A stretch of DNA of 64,000 nt, taken from Roseateles amylovorans. GTDB taxonomy: Bacteria > Pseudomonadota > Gammaproteobacteria > Burkholderiales > Burkholderiaceae_C. The translations under genes were made by a program, and so were the position numbers. Positions 1 to 8,071 of this stretch are shown here, one piece after another (within the stretch, counting starts at the first letter, position 1; each line of letters begins with the position of its first letter). The notes beneath the pieces were generated by a model, which worked only from the letters and a program-made list of their open reading frames with translations, was not told the origin of the DNA and did no database searches. Location: NCBI RefSeq assembly GCF_025398155.2, contig NZ_CP104562.2:2852001-2916000 (forward strand), written 5' to 3'.

Positions 1-1392
1 CAGATCGGACCGCGCGTCCTGCAGGGCCGCGGCATAGGCCTGCGGATCGATGCGCAGCACCGCCTCCACCAAGCCGCGGTTCATCTCCACCGATGCCGCG
101 GCGGGCGACACGGAGAACGGCAGGTAGCCCATGGCCGACGGCTGCACGCCCAGGGCGACGGACATCGCCATCTGTGCGGCGGTCGGGAACGCCGTGCCGC
201 CGTCGAAGGGCCGACAGCGGCCGGCCGGGTCCACCATCACGTTGCCCCATTTCACATCCAGGTTGCCGGTGAGCAGATTGGCCAGCAGCACCTTCTGAAG
301 TTCCACCGGGGCCAGACAGGTCGCCACTTCATCACCGCGGACCTTGAGTTCCAGATGCGTTTGCGGCGAGATCGACTCACGGTCGACCCGCGCCATCAAG
401 GCCTCGGGATCCAGGCATTCGCCGGGCAGTCCGTCCACCAGCGCGCCGACATGGCCCGACATCACGGCCAGCGTCACCTCCGGAAAGCCGAGGTCGAGGC
501 CGGTCTGCCGAAGCACCTCGCGCCCGGCGGCAGCGCACAGCGCTTCGCGCATGGCGCCCCCGCCTGGAGGGATCAGCGTCTGATTGGACTCCCCGGCGAC
601 CGGCTTGAAGGCGTAGGCGATGCGCCTGTCTGCATTGCGGATCAGCTCGACGTCGGAGCTGCCGCCTGGCGCGGCGACGGCCCCGAAGCGCTGCGAGAGC
701 ATGAGCGCGTGCTGTTGACGGGCCTCTGCGCGCAGGGATGGCTGCGCGGCCACCTGATCCCTCAGCGCGGCGTCCAGATGCTGCTGCATGGACTGACGCA
801 CCAGGACCAGCATCGACTTGACCTGGGAGGTGGCCACATCCAGGCGGTCGGCGTCCTGCCCGTCTCGCGCCCGATGGCTGGCGGCGTGTTGAAGGAAAGT
901 CTGGGCCAGCCGTTCCACCTGACGGGCGGCTGGGTGAAAGTGGCCGCTCAAGGGCTCGTCCTTCAGTGCGTCGGCGGCCTGGTGCAGGGCGCTCCAGTCC
1001 GCGCGCAGTTGGGCACGCCTGAATTCGACATCGCGACCGTGGGGCTGCATCATCCGCGCCAGTCGGTCGCCCGAGAAAAATGTGCCGAACGCATGCGCAT
1101 CCACATCCACGCGATCGCCCGCAGCGGGGCGGCGTCGGCGGCGCGCGGCGGCGGCCGATGCGTCCAGGCGCGCGTGTTCGTCGCTCTTGAGCCCGAGATC
1201 GGCTGGCGGCGGTTGGCGAGCCTCCTCAAGCAGTGCGCCGCCGCGCCTCAGCACGTCTTCCACGAACTGGGTCTGCGACGGGGAAAGCCCGCGGCGCTCG
1301 ACCAGCGCGCCGCTGGAGCTGGATGCGGCCACCGGGGCCGATGGCGTGTGCTTCGGGACCACGTCGGCACTGGCCCAACGGATCAGCGGCAT
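1..1392 (-). CDS. PI3/4-kinase-like protein, partial (3' end beyond left edge)
   Basis: An open frame of 464 codons runs from an ATG at 1392 to the window edge without a stop. The first 240 residues are Ala/Arg/Gln-rich and unrecognised. From about residue 259 there is a pattern like type II phosphatidylinositol 4-kinases. AYAFKPVAGES would carry the ATP-binding Lys (about 263). REALCAAAGREVL would carry the conserved Glu. LTGNLDVKWGN (about 395-404) resembles the N-x-D...N catalytic loop, and RPFDGGTAFP resembles the metal-binding DNG-AFP motif. No signal peptide is seen. The start overlaps the end of the upstream gene by 10 bases, so translation is probably coupled. Kinase activity and substrate are unknown. 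A secreted effector or toxin is possible but is only inference. A HipA-type kinase is the main alternative. Confidence 0.6.
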   Translation of the reverse strand, partial: MPLIRWASADVVPKHTPSAPVAASSSSGALVERRGLSPSQTQFVEDVLRRGGALLEEARQPPPADLGLKSDEHARLDASAAAARRRRRPAAGDRVDVDAHAFGTFFSGDRLARMMQPHGRDVEFRRAQLRADWSALHQAADALKDEPLSGHFHPAARQVERLAQTFLQHAASHRARDGQDADRLDVATSQVKSMLVLVRQSMQQHLDAALRDQVAAQPSLRAEARQQHALMLSQRFGAVAAPGGSSDVELIRNADRRIAYAFKPVAGESNQTLIPPGGGAMREALCAAAGREVLRQTGLDLGFPEVTLAVMSGHVGALVDGLPGECLDPEALMARVDRESISPQTHLELKVRGDEVATCLAPVELQKVLLANLLTGNLDVKWGNVMVDPAGRCRPFDGGTAFPTAAQMAMSVALGVQPSAMGYLPFSVSPAAASVEMNRGLVEAVLRIDPQAYAAALQDARSDL

Positions 1393-2009
1393 GGCACGAC
1401 TCCCTGCTGAATTGTCTGCGTCTGCGCCTGCGCCTGCGCCTGCGCATGGGCCTCGCATCGGCGCAGGAGCTGATCCAGGTTGGGCGTGAGGTCGAGTCGG
1501 AGGAAGGGGTTGTGCTCGATCAGCCGCAGCGTCGGCGACTGCCGCAGCGCCTGCAGCTCCTGCCACACCGTCCGGTCGGTGCGCGGGCCGGGCGACGCGA
1601 CCGGCATTGATCTCGCGGGGCCCTCCGTCGCGACCTGCGTCATCTGCGCGACCTGCGCGTCGAGATCGTCGAGGTGCTGGCAGAGCAGGGCGGTGAGTGC
1701 GGCCAGCGCGCGGTCGATGTCCTGCGCATCGGGCTGCTCCTCGCACCGCGCATGCACGCGGGTGGCCAGCTCGGACAACGCGGTTCGCCAATGCCGGGTC
1801 ATGGGACGCCACAGCGTTGGGAGATCCGGCGGGATGGCGTCGGCCAATCTGGCTGCAGTGGCGGACGGCTGCGGCGGGTGGGACTCGTCGGGTGTCGGGC
1901 GTCGGGCCGTGGGGTCGTTCGGACGGTCCTCGCCGGCAGCGCGCTGCGCCTGAATGGGGGCGGTGAACGGCCCGGCTTCGATGGCAGCCGGGCGGAAGGT
2001 AGGAGACAT
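1383..2009 (-). CDS. Hypothetical protein coupled to the kinase-like gene
   Basis: This 208-residue protein is not recognised. Its first 60 residues are rich in Pro, Ala, Thr and Ser and look disordered. Residues about 65-125 are predicted helical (a TALSELATRVHARC-like stretch, then TALLCQHLDDLDAQVAQM). The C-terminus is an Ala-Gln repeat (AQAQAQAQTQT) encoded by a hexanucleotide array. Its stop codon overlaps the start of the downstream kinase-like gene by 10 bases, so the two are probably co-expressed. A role as partner or chaperone of that protein is possible but unsupported by any motif. A TTGACA-like hexamer lies about 55 bases upstream of the start. Coding status rests on the continuous frame and the tight overlap. 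Confidence 0.55.
   Translation of the reverse strand: MSPTFRPAAIEAGPFTAPIQAQRAAGEDRPNDPTARRPTPDESHPPQPSATAARLADAIPPDLPTLWRPMTRHWRTALSELATRVHARCEEQPDAQDIDRALAALTALLCQHLDDLDAQVAQMTQVATEGPARSMPVASPGPRTDRTVWQELQALRQSPTLRLIEHNPFLRLDLTPNLDQLLRRCEAHAQAQAQAQTQTIQQGVVPCR
1415..1444. repeat. Hexanucleotide tandem repeat inside a gene
   Basis: Five units of YCTGCG run in a row. Read on the minus strand they encode the alternating Ala-Gln tail of the 208-residue hypothetical protein, so changes in unit number would stay in frame. Confidence 0.85.
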
Positions 2010-2104
2010 CGATGAACCAACCTGGGCGGTCGCAGCAGTGGCGAAGCTCGCTCAGTGTGTCAACTGAACCAGGCGTTCAATTCGGTTCGCCCTCGAGCGC
2101 GTGC

Positions 2105-4096
2105 TCAGCCCGGACGTTGAGACAGTTCCTCGACCACGCGCAACAGCAACTGCGGCTTCAGCGGCTTGGACAGATGGGCATCAAAGCCCGCATGCAGCGC
2201 CTGCTGGCGGTCCACTTCGCGTGAAAACGCGGTGAGCGCGATGGCCGGCAGGCGACGCGGCGGCTGGGGGCCTTCCGCTTCGCGTGAACGCCAGTCGCGA
2301 ATCAGTTCATAGCCGTCCCGGCCCGGCATGCCGATGTCGCTGATCAGCAGATCGAAGGACCGCTCGGTCAGGGTGCGCAGCGCTTCATCCACACTCTGGA
2401 CCGAAGTGACCCGCGCGCCGCGTTCGCCAAGGATCAGGCGCAGCATGGCGCCCGCATCGGCATCGTCGTCCACCAGCAGCACCCGCAGGCCGGGCAGCGC
2501 GACCGACGGCGCGTCGTTGAGTTCGCCATAGCCGCTCAAGGCGCCGCTGCCGGTCTCGGCATCGGCCGACGGATCGACGGATCCCAGCTCGGCGCCGGGC
2601 AGCCAGAAGGCGATGCGGGTGCCCTGGCCGGTGCCGTCGCTGTCCACCCGTACCCAGCCGCCGTGGGCTTCCACCAGGCTCTTCACGATGGCCAGCCCCA
2701 GGCCCAGTCCGCCGTGGTGGCGATTGCTGGCGGCATCGCTCTGGGTGAAACGGTCGAACACATGCGGCAGGAACTCGGCCGCAATGCCCTGGCCCTGGTC
2801 GCGCACCTCGATCAGGGCGCCGCCGTCCTGGGGCCTCAGGGTGAGGGTGATGGCCGTCTCCCGCGGGGAGAACTTCGCGGCATTGCCGAGCAGGTTCCAC
2901 AGCACCTGTTGCAGCCGGCCGCTGTCGGCATGAAGCACCAGGTCCTCGCCCTGGAGGTCCAGCACCAGCTGATGCCCGCTTTCCTCGATGGAATGCTGGA
3001 TCGCGGCGACGGCATTGCGCAGCACCGCGCCGGCCGTGACCTGTTCGAGGCTGAGCGGCAACTTGCCGACATTGAGCCGGGACATGTCCAGGATGTCGGA
3101 GATCATCCGTGCCTGGATGTTGACATTGCGGTCGATGGCCGCGAGCCCCTTGGTCAGCAGATCGGGCGGACTGTGCCGCTGCAGCACATGGGTCCAGCCC
3201 ATGATGGCGTTGAGCGGCGTGCGCAGTTCATGCGAGAGCACGGCGATCAGATCGTCCTTCAACCGGCTCAGCCGCTCCGCTTCGCCCCGGGCGCTGCGTT
3301 CGCGGTCCAGCAGCTGCAATCGCTGCTCGGCGAGTTGCACCCGCTGCGAGATGTCGACCGCCATCGCCATGCACACCCCCGGTTCGATGTGGGGCGAGGC
3401 CGACCATTCCACCTGCACCGCATGGCCGAGCGGCGAGATCAGGGCGAATTCGGCCTGCACGCCGTCCGCGCCCAGGCCGTTGAAGAAGCTCTGGGACCGT
3501 GCCAGATCGCCCGGTGCGACGAATTCGCGCAGCGGGCGGCCCACCACCGCCAGACTGTCCCGCCCCAGCAGCGCGAGCATGGCCGGATTCGCATCCAGCA
3601 CGGTGCCGTCCTGCGCCGACAGCAGGCAGATGCCGCTGGGCGCCTGGGCATAGACCGCACGGAACTTGGCCTCGCTGCGGCGCATCGCCTCCTCGGCCGC
3701 GCGGGTGCGCACCAAGGCCTGGATGGTGGAGACCAGCACCGCCGGCTCGACCGGATGGGTGAGGTAGGCATCCGCACCGGCATCCAGGCCGCGGACCTTG
3801 TCCTCGTCGGTGAGGAAGGCGGCGGTGAGGTGGATGACCGGCAGCCGGAAGGTGCTGGCCTGCGCGCGCAGCCGTCGGCAGAGTTCGAAGCCGTCGATGT
3901 CGGGCAGGTGGATGTCCAGCACCACCGCAGACACGCCCAGCCCGGCCTCTTCCAGCGCCTGGGTGCCGGTGGCGGCTTCCAGCGTCGGAAAGCCCGCCGC
4001 ATTGAGCAGGCGCACGGTGGTGTAGCGACCGATCGGATCGTCGTTGACGACCAGCAGCCGGTGCTGCGAGCGGTCGATGACGCGCGGCTCGGTCAT
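2105..4096 (-). CDS. Hybrid sensor histidine kinase: REC-PAS-HisKA-HATPase-REC
   Basis: This 663-residue soluble signalling protein has an N-terminal receiver (about 13-130, Asp61 in VVLDIHLPD), a PAS domain (about 140-255), a phosphoacceptor helix (SHELRTPL, His289), an ATPase domain (N-box NLLGNAAKF, then DQGQGI and GLGLGLAIV) and a C-terminal receiver (VLLVDDD, LLISDIGMPG). There are no membrane segments. The start ATG overlaps the previous kinase's stop as ATGA, which rules out the much longer in-frame upstream extension. It is the last gene of the stressosome operon and so may be an output of that module. In the N-terminal receiver the usual conserved Lys is replaced (YLTHP), which may alter phosphorylation-dependent switching. 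Confidence 0.9.
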   Translation of the reverse strand: MTEPRVIDRSQHRLLVVNDDPIGRYTTVRLLNAAGFPTLEAATGTQALEEAGLGVSAVVLDIHLPDIDGFELCRRLRAQASTFRLPVIHLTAAFLTDEDKVRGLDAGADAYLTHPVEPAVLVSTIQALVRTRAAEEAMRRSEAKFRAVYAQAPSGICLLSAQDGTVLDANPAMLALLGRDSLAVVGRPLREFVAPGDLARSQSFFNGLGADGVQAEFALISPLGHAVQVEWSASPHIEPGVCMAMAVDISQRVQLAEQRLQLLDRERSARGEAERLSRLKDDLIAVLSHELRTPLNAIMGWTHVLQRHSPPDLLTKGLAAIDRNVNIQARMISDILDMSRLNVGKLPLSLEQVTAGAVLRNAVAAIQHSIEESGHQLVLDLQGEDLVLHADSGRLQQVLWNLLGNAAKFSPRETAITLTLRPQDGGALIEVRDQGQGIAAEFLPHVFDRFTQSDAASNRHHGGLGLGLAIVKSLVEAHGGWVRVDSDGTGQGTRIAFWLPGAELGSVDPSADAETGSGALSGYGELNDAPSVALPGLRVLLVDDDADAGAMLRLILGERGARVTSVQSVDEALRTLTERSFDLLISDIGMPGRDGYELIRDWRSREAEGPQPPRRLPAIALTAFSREVDRQQALHAGFDAHLSKPLKPQLLLRVVEELSQRPG

Positions 4097-4980
4097 GCGC
4101 CCAGGCCTTCCGGGACGCTGTCGGGCAGCCGCTGGGGCACCGTCACCGAGAACACCGAGCCCTTGCCGGCCTCGCTGCGCAGCGCCACGCTGCCGCCCAG
4201 CAGCTCGGCCAGACGCTTGCTCAGCGACAGGCCCAGCCCGGTGCCGCGCAGCCGCTTCTGGATCGGCGAGTCGATCTGCACGAAGTCCTGGAAGATCGCC
4301 TGATGGAATTCCTCCGCAATGCCGATGCCGGTGTCGCTGACCGAGAAGGTCATCGCGCCGTCCTCGTCGCAGACGGCGCTCACGCGCACCTCGCCATGCG
4401 CGGTGAACTTCAGCGCATTGGAGATGAAGTTGCGCAGGATCTGCGAGAGCTTGGCGTTGTCGGTGAACAGCTGCGCGGTGGTCTGCGGCTCCTCGAAGAT
4501 CAGCTGGACATCCGGATTGACCAGCACCGGCTTGAACATGCCGCGCAGGGCGGCGAACAGGTCGAGCAGCTCGAACCAGGCGGGCGAGATGTCGATGCGA
4601 CCCGCCTCGACCTTGGCCAGATCCAGCAAGTCGTTCACCATTTCCGCAAATTCTTCCGATGTGCTGCGGATGAAGGTGATCTGCTTTTCCTGCTCCTCGG
4701 TCAGCGGACCGTCCACCCGGTCCAGCAGCAGCCGGGTGAGGCTGCGGATGGAGGCGATCGGGGTGCGGAACTCGTGGCTCATGTAGGCCAGGAAACGGCT
4801 CTTGAGTTCGGTGGCCTGGCGCAGTTGCTGGGCCTGGGTGTCCAGCTCCGAGTACAGCGCCAGCACGCCGCGGTTGGTCTCGTCCAGCTCCTGTTGGAGG
4901 GCGCTCAGTTGCGCCTGCGCTTGCGACAGCGCCGCGCGCAGGGCGGCGGGATCGTCGGCGATGGGCATGGCGTCGGTCAT
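4093..4980 (-). CDS. Soluble sensor histidine kinase
   Basis: This 295-residue kinase starts with a coiled coil (about 12-60). It continues with a HisKA domain (YMSHEFRTPIASI, His69) and a HATPase domain (N-box NFISNALKF, G1 DTGIGI, G2 GTGLGLSLSKRL). It has no transmembrane or recognisable sensing domain, so input probably comes from partner proteins. It overlaps the genes on both sides by four bases (ATGA at 4977-4980 and 4093-4096) in the rsbRSTX-like operon. Known stressosome operons often end in two-component genes, and this arrangement fits that pattern. It could phosphorylate the receivers of the next gene; this is inferred from position. Confidence 0.9.
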   Translation of the reverse strand: MTDAMPIADDPAALRAALSQAQAQLSALQQELDETNRGVLALYSELDTQAQQLRQATELKSRFLAYMSHEFRTPIASIRSLTRLLLDRVDGPLTEEQEKQITFIRSTSEEFAEMVNDLLDLAKVEAGRIDISPAWFELLDLFAALRGMFKPVLVNPDVQLIFEEPQTTAQLFTDNAKLSQILRNFISNALKFTAHGEVRVSAVCDEDGAMTFSVSDTGIGIAEEFHQAIFQDFVQIDSPIQKRLRGTGLGLSLSKRLAELLGGSVALRSEAGKGSVFSVTVPQRLPDSVPEGLGA

Positions 4981-6062
4981 GGTGTGGCGGTCGGGCGGGC
5001 GGGGGGTGAGAGGTGGCGGCGCGCGACGACGACGGTGGCGTCATCGCGGCCTCGAAGATGATCGCGCAGGATCCAGCCGGCAATGACCGCAGGATCGGAC
5101 TGCAGCAGGCCGGGCGTGTCCTCCAGATGCCATCGGGTGATGATGCCGTCTGAATGGAGCACCAGCACCGCGTGCGCGGGCCAGTCGTAGGCGACATCCT
5201 GCAATCGGCGCACCTGTACCCCCAGCGTGCCATGCTGCGACAGCAGGGTGCGATCGGACACACCCGAAATCAGGCGTCCGGCAATGTTGCCTGCGCCGGC
5301 GAAATGCAGGCGGGGCAGCTCGATCTCCATGGCCACCGCGGCGACCGCCGCGCCACGGGTGCTGCGCATGCGGTCATGGGCATCCTCCAGCATGGCTGCG
5401 GGCTGGTGGCAGCTGCTTTGATGGGTCAGCTCCACCACCCGGTCCGCTGCCTCGGCGGCCGCAATGCCGTGGCCCAGGCCATCGGCCAGCATCAGCAGCC
5501 AGCGGTCGTCCAGTCGCCGCAGTGTCCAGGCGTCGCCGGAGACGGTTTCACCGGGTGCGGCCAGGCTCAGGCCGGCGATGTCGAAAGGGCCTTGCGCGAG
5601 CGTGGGCGAGGCGCCCTGGCTCGAGCGATCGGTGTCCGCCGCAGCCTGCGCGGCGATCACCGTGCCGCGGCCGGGCGCCGAATAGGCGCCGAAGCGACGC
5701 GCCATGCGGCGCACCGCGCCCAGCCCGGTGCCGGAGGTGCCGCCGGTGCTGTAGCCGTCGCGCAGGCAGCGGTCGAGGTCCATGCCGGGCCCCTGGTCGA
5801 GCGAGAGCACGCTGACGCCCCGGCGCGCCTCGCCTGTAGGGGCGGGGAGGTCGCACGCCTCGTCCACGCCGATCAGCAGCGCGGCCTGCCGGCCGGGACC
5901 CACATGGCGGACCAGGTTGGTACCGAGTTCGGTGACGATCAGCGCCAGGCGGCCTGCGGCGGCCTCGTCGAAGGCGAGTTCCTGTGCCAGCCGATGGGCG
6001 GCGCGACGCGCTTCTCCCACCTGGCTGATGTCCTCGATGGCAAAGCGCACGTGCGGTCGCAT
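4977..6062 (-). CDS. ATP-binding SpoIIE-type phosphatase (RsbX-like fusion)
   Basis: The 361-residue protein joins two domains. The first is an N-terminal GHKL ATPase of the anti-sigma/RsbT kind (about 1-140; VTELGTNLVRH as N-box, LDQGPGM as G1, SGTGLGAV as G2). The second is a C-terminal SpoIIE/PP2C phosphatase domain (about 155-360; SGDAWTLRR, LADGLGHG with metal-binding Asp, HSDGI). In known stressosomes RsbX removes phosphate from RsbR and RsbS and resets the complex, and this position directly after rsbT fits that role. It starts two bases after the rsbT stop and overlaps the next kinase by ATGA. With rsbT, the operon has two RsbT-like ATPase domains. Confidence 0.88.
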   Translation of the reverse strand: MRPHVRFAIEDISQVGEARRAAHRLAQELAFDEAAAGRLALIVTELGTNLVRHVGPGRQAALLIGVDEACDLPAPTGEARRGVSVLSLDQGPGMDLDRCLRDGYSTGGTSGTGLGAVRRMARRFGAYSAPGRGTVIAAQAAADTDRSSQGASPTLAQGPFDIAGLSLAAPGETVSGDAWTLRRLDDRWLLMLADGLGHGIAAAEAADRVVELTHQSSCHQPAAMLEDAHDRMRSTRGAAVAAVAMEIELPRLHFAGAGNIAGRLISGVSDRTLLSQHGTLGVQVRRLQDVAYDWPAHAVLVLHSDGIITRWHLEDTPGLLQSDPAVIAGWILRDHLRGRDDATVVVARRHLSPPARPTATP

Positions 6063-6063
6063 G

Positions 6064-6480
6064 CTATTTCCATCGCGTGATGCTCACGCGCGTGCCGCGG
6101 CCGGGGCCGGTGTCGATCTCGAAGTCGTTGACCAGCCGCTTGCTGCCCGACAGGCCCATGCCCATGCCGTTGCCGGAGGTCCAGCCGTCCTTGAGCGCCA
6201 GGTCCAGGTCCGGAATGCCGGGGCCCTGGTCGATGAAGTCCAGACGCAGGCCCGAACGCACGCCCTGGTGGACCAGTTTCCACACCATGTCGCCGCCGCC
6301 GCCGTAGATCAGCGTGTTGCGCGACAGCTCGCTGGCGGCGGTGATCATCTTGGTCTGGTCGACCAGCGAGAACTTCAGCGCCTGGGTCAGCCGGCGCACC
6401 TGCTGGCGTGCCAGCACGATGTCGGGCTCGCTGCGGATGGGCAGGCGGCCATCACCGGGCGCGTCAGCGGGGGTCGGCAT
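6064..6480 (-). CDS. rsbT: Serine/threonine kinase RsbT (stressosome switch kinase)
   Basis: This is a 138-residue GHKL kinase, close to the normal RsbT length. It has an ASELSRNTLIYG N-box, DQGPGIPDL as G1 and GMGMGLSGSKRLV as the G2 loop. In known systems RsbT phosphorylates RsbR and RsbS STAS domains, leaves the stressosome and activates a downstream partner. No SigB or RsbU is encoded here, so the partner may be the phosphatase or kinases downstream. The ATG at 6480 lies inside the last 17 bases of rsbS. A TTG three bases earlier is equally well spaced from the GAGGAG ribosome binding site and may be the true start. Confidence 0.92.
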   Translation of the reverse strand: MPTPADAPGDGRLPIRSEPDIVLARQQVRRLTQALKFSLVDQTKMITAASELSRNTLIYGGGGDMVWKLVHQGVRSGLRLDFIDQGPGIPDLDLALKDGWTSGNGMGMGLSGSKRLVNDFEIDTGPGRGTRVSITRWK

Positions 6481-6883
6481 CAAGGGACTGCTCCTCGTCG
6501 GACACCTCGTTCACCTCGGGCTGCAGACGGTCATCGGCCTGCTGGAGCAGCCGCATGCCGCGTTCCACATTCAGCGCGGTGCGCACGCCGTGCAGAGACA
6601 GGCCCAGCTCGACCAGCGTGATCGCCACGGCCGGCTGCATGCCGACCACCACCGAGGTCGCGCCCAGCACCCGGGCGATGCTCGAGATGCCGGCCAGCAT
6701 GCGGCCGATGAAGGAATCGACGATCTCCAGGGCGGAGATGTCGATCAGCACGCCGGAGGCGCCGGTGTGCTGGATCTTGTTGGCCAGGTCGTCCTGGAGG
6801 GCGAGGGCGGTCTGGTCCTGCAGGTCGACCTGGATGGTCACCAGCAGGGTGCGCCCCATCTGGAGGATCGGGATGCGCTGCAT
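6464..6883 (-). CDS. rsbS: STAS domain protein RsbS (stressosome core)
   Basis: The 139-residue protein is a single STAS domain (about 1-115) with an acidic tail. The segment VLIDISALEIVDSFIGRML holds the conserved Ser that RsbT phosphorylates in characterised RsbS proteins. The start ATG lies one base after the rsbR stop. The gene overlaps rsbT. RsbR and RsbS together build the stressosome shell in known systems. The order rsbR-rsbS-rsbT matches the conserved module. Confidence 0.93.
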   Translation of the reverse strand: MQRIPILQMGRTLLVTIQVDLQDQTALALQDDLANKIQHTGASGVLIDISALEIVDSFIGRMLAGISSIARVLGATSVVVGMQPAVAITLVELGLSLHGVRTALNVERGMRLLQQADDRLQPEVNEVSDEEQSLDADPR

Positions 6884-6884
6884 C

Positions 6885-7763
6885 TCAATCGGCCCGGGAC
6901 AGGGCCGAGCCGCCGGCACGCGGGCGCGACACCACGAAGCCGGCGCGCTTGATCGCCAGCGCCAGCGCATCGGCCAGCGAGGCCTTGGTGGTGATGCCGT
7001 CCAGGTCGATGCCCAGGTGCACGATGGTCTGCGCGATCTGCGGGCGGATGCCGCTGATGATGCAGTCCGCGCCCATCAGCCGGATGGCGGTGACGGTCTT
7101 GAGCAGATGCTGCGCCACCAGCGTGTCGACGGTCGGCACGCCGGTGATGTCGATGATGGCCAGTTCGGAGCCGGTCTCGACGATGCGTTGCAACAGCGCC
7201 TCCATGACGAGCTGGGTGCGGCCGCTGTCGAGCGTGCCGATCATCGGCACCGCCAGAACGCCCTCCCACAGCTTCACCACCGGGGTCGAGAGCTCCAGCA
7301 GTTCCTGCTGCTGGCGCGCGATCACCTCTTCGCGGCTGCGTTGGTAGGTGGTGACGGTGTACTGGGCCATCTGGTCGACCAGGGTGGAGATCTCCCAGGT
7401 CGCGGCGACCAGCGCCTCCGGCTGCGCACTCAAGTGGCGCTGCACACCGGCGAACAGCGGTTTTTTCAGCGCCAGCACGAAGCGGCTGGTTTCCGCCGCG
7501 GTCGAGCCCTGCGCCGCGCGCGAGCCGGACAGGGCGGCCAGCACGTCGCGCACCGTCGCCCAGGCCGGGTGATCGAGGTTCTGGGTGTCACCGGCTTGGC
7601 GAAGACCGCCGAGCAGGGCGTCCGCCAGTTCGGCCGTTTCGCGCAGCTCGGTGTTGAGCGCGCGTCCACCGTTTCCGGTACGCAGTTCGCCTTGCCATTC
7701 GGCCAGGACCTGATCGCGGGTGGTCGAGAGCAGATCTTCAATCGCGGCGCTGTGTTGTGTCAT
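6885..7763 (-). CDS. rsbR: RsbR-type stressosome sensor protein
   Basis: The 292-residue protein has an all-helical N-terminal domain of the RsbRD_N type (about 1-150) and a C-terminal STAS domain (about 165-285). The STAS domain contains DITGVPTVDTLVAQHLL, which carries Thr residues at the positions phosphorylated in RsbR. There are no membrane segments. In known systems the N-terminal domains project from the stressosome and sense stress; the signal here is unknown. The ATG at 7763 follows an AAGGAA ribosome binding site. It is the first gene of a six-gene operon. The longer in-frame upstream extension is not supported. Confidence 0.92.
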   Translation of the reverse strand: MTQHSAAIEDLLSTTRDQVLAEWQGELRTGNGGRALNTELRETAELADALLGGLRQAGDTQNLDHPAWATVRDVLAALSGSRAAQGSTAAETSRFVLALKKPLFAGVQRHLSAQPEALVAATWEISTLVDQMAQYTVTTYQRSREEVIARQQQELLELSTPVVKLWEGVLAVPMIGTLDSGRTQLVMEALLQRIVETGSELAIIDITGVPTVDTLVAQHLLKTVTAIRLMGADCIISGIRPQIAQTIVHLGIDLDGITTKASLADALALAIKRAGFVVSRPRAGGSALSRAD

Positions 7764-8071
7764 AAGTTCCTTAGAGGGCGCATGGGGCCCGAGCGGTCTC
7801 CGCATGGAAATCGCTGCTGCCGGCACCACCCGGTGACGCTGAACGAGTGAACGGAAGTCGCACGACATCCCGATCGTCCGACCCCCTCCGGCATACGGCG
7901 TGCCAGTCGAAAAGCGGTCGCATATTAACTGGGGCCCTGTGTCGCCTCGCGCGAGGTGCCACCGAGGGTTTATCCCAGGGGTGGGTTGGGCACGCGGATT
8001 GCCCTTTAGTCCGCGGAGATGCGTCTGCCGGGCGTTTGTTGCGCTGGTGAGTGTGTCTCGGAAAGACAAAC
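7764..8071. other. Divergent intergenic region, stressosome operon / response regulator
   Basis: About 300 bases separate rsbR (minus) from the response regulator gene (plus) and should hold both promoters. No clear -35/-10 pair, operator or RNA structure could be assigned by eye. Short minus-strand frames that read through here are not supported. Confidence 0.5.

Noticed and set aside
2105..5263. A single 1052-residue hybrid kinase gene
   Set aside because: The part beyond 4096 overlaps, in another frame, the clear kinase gene at 4093-4980. Its extra sequence is Arg/His/Pro-rich shadow translation. The ATGA overlap at 4093-4096 marks the real start.
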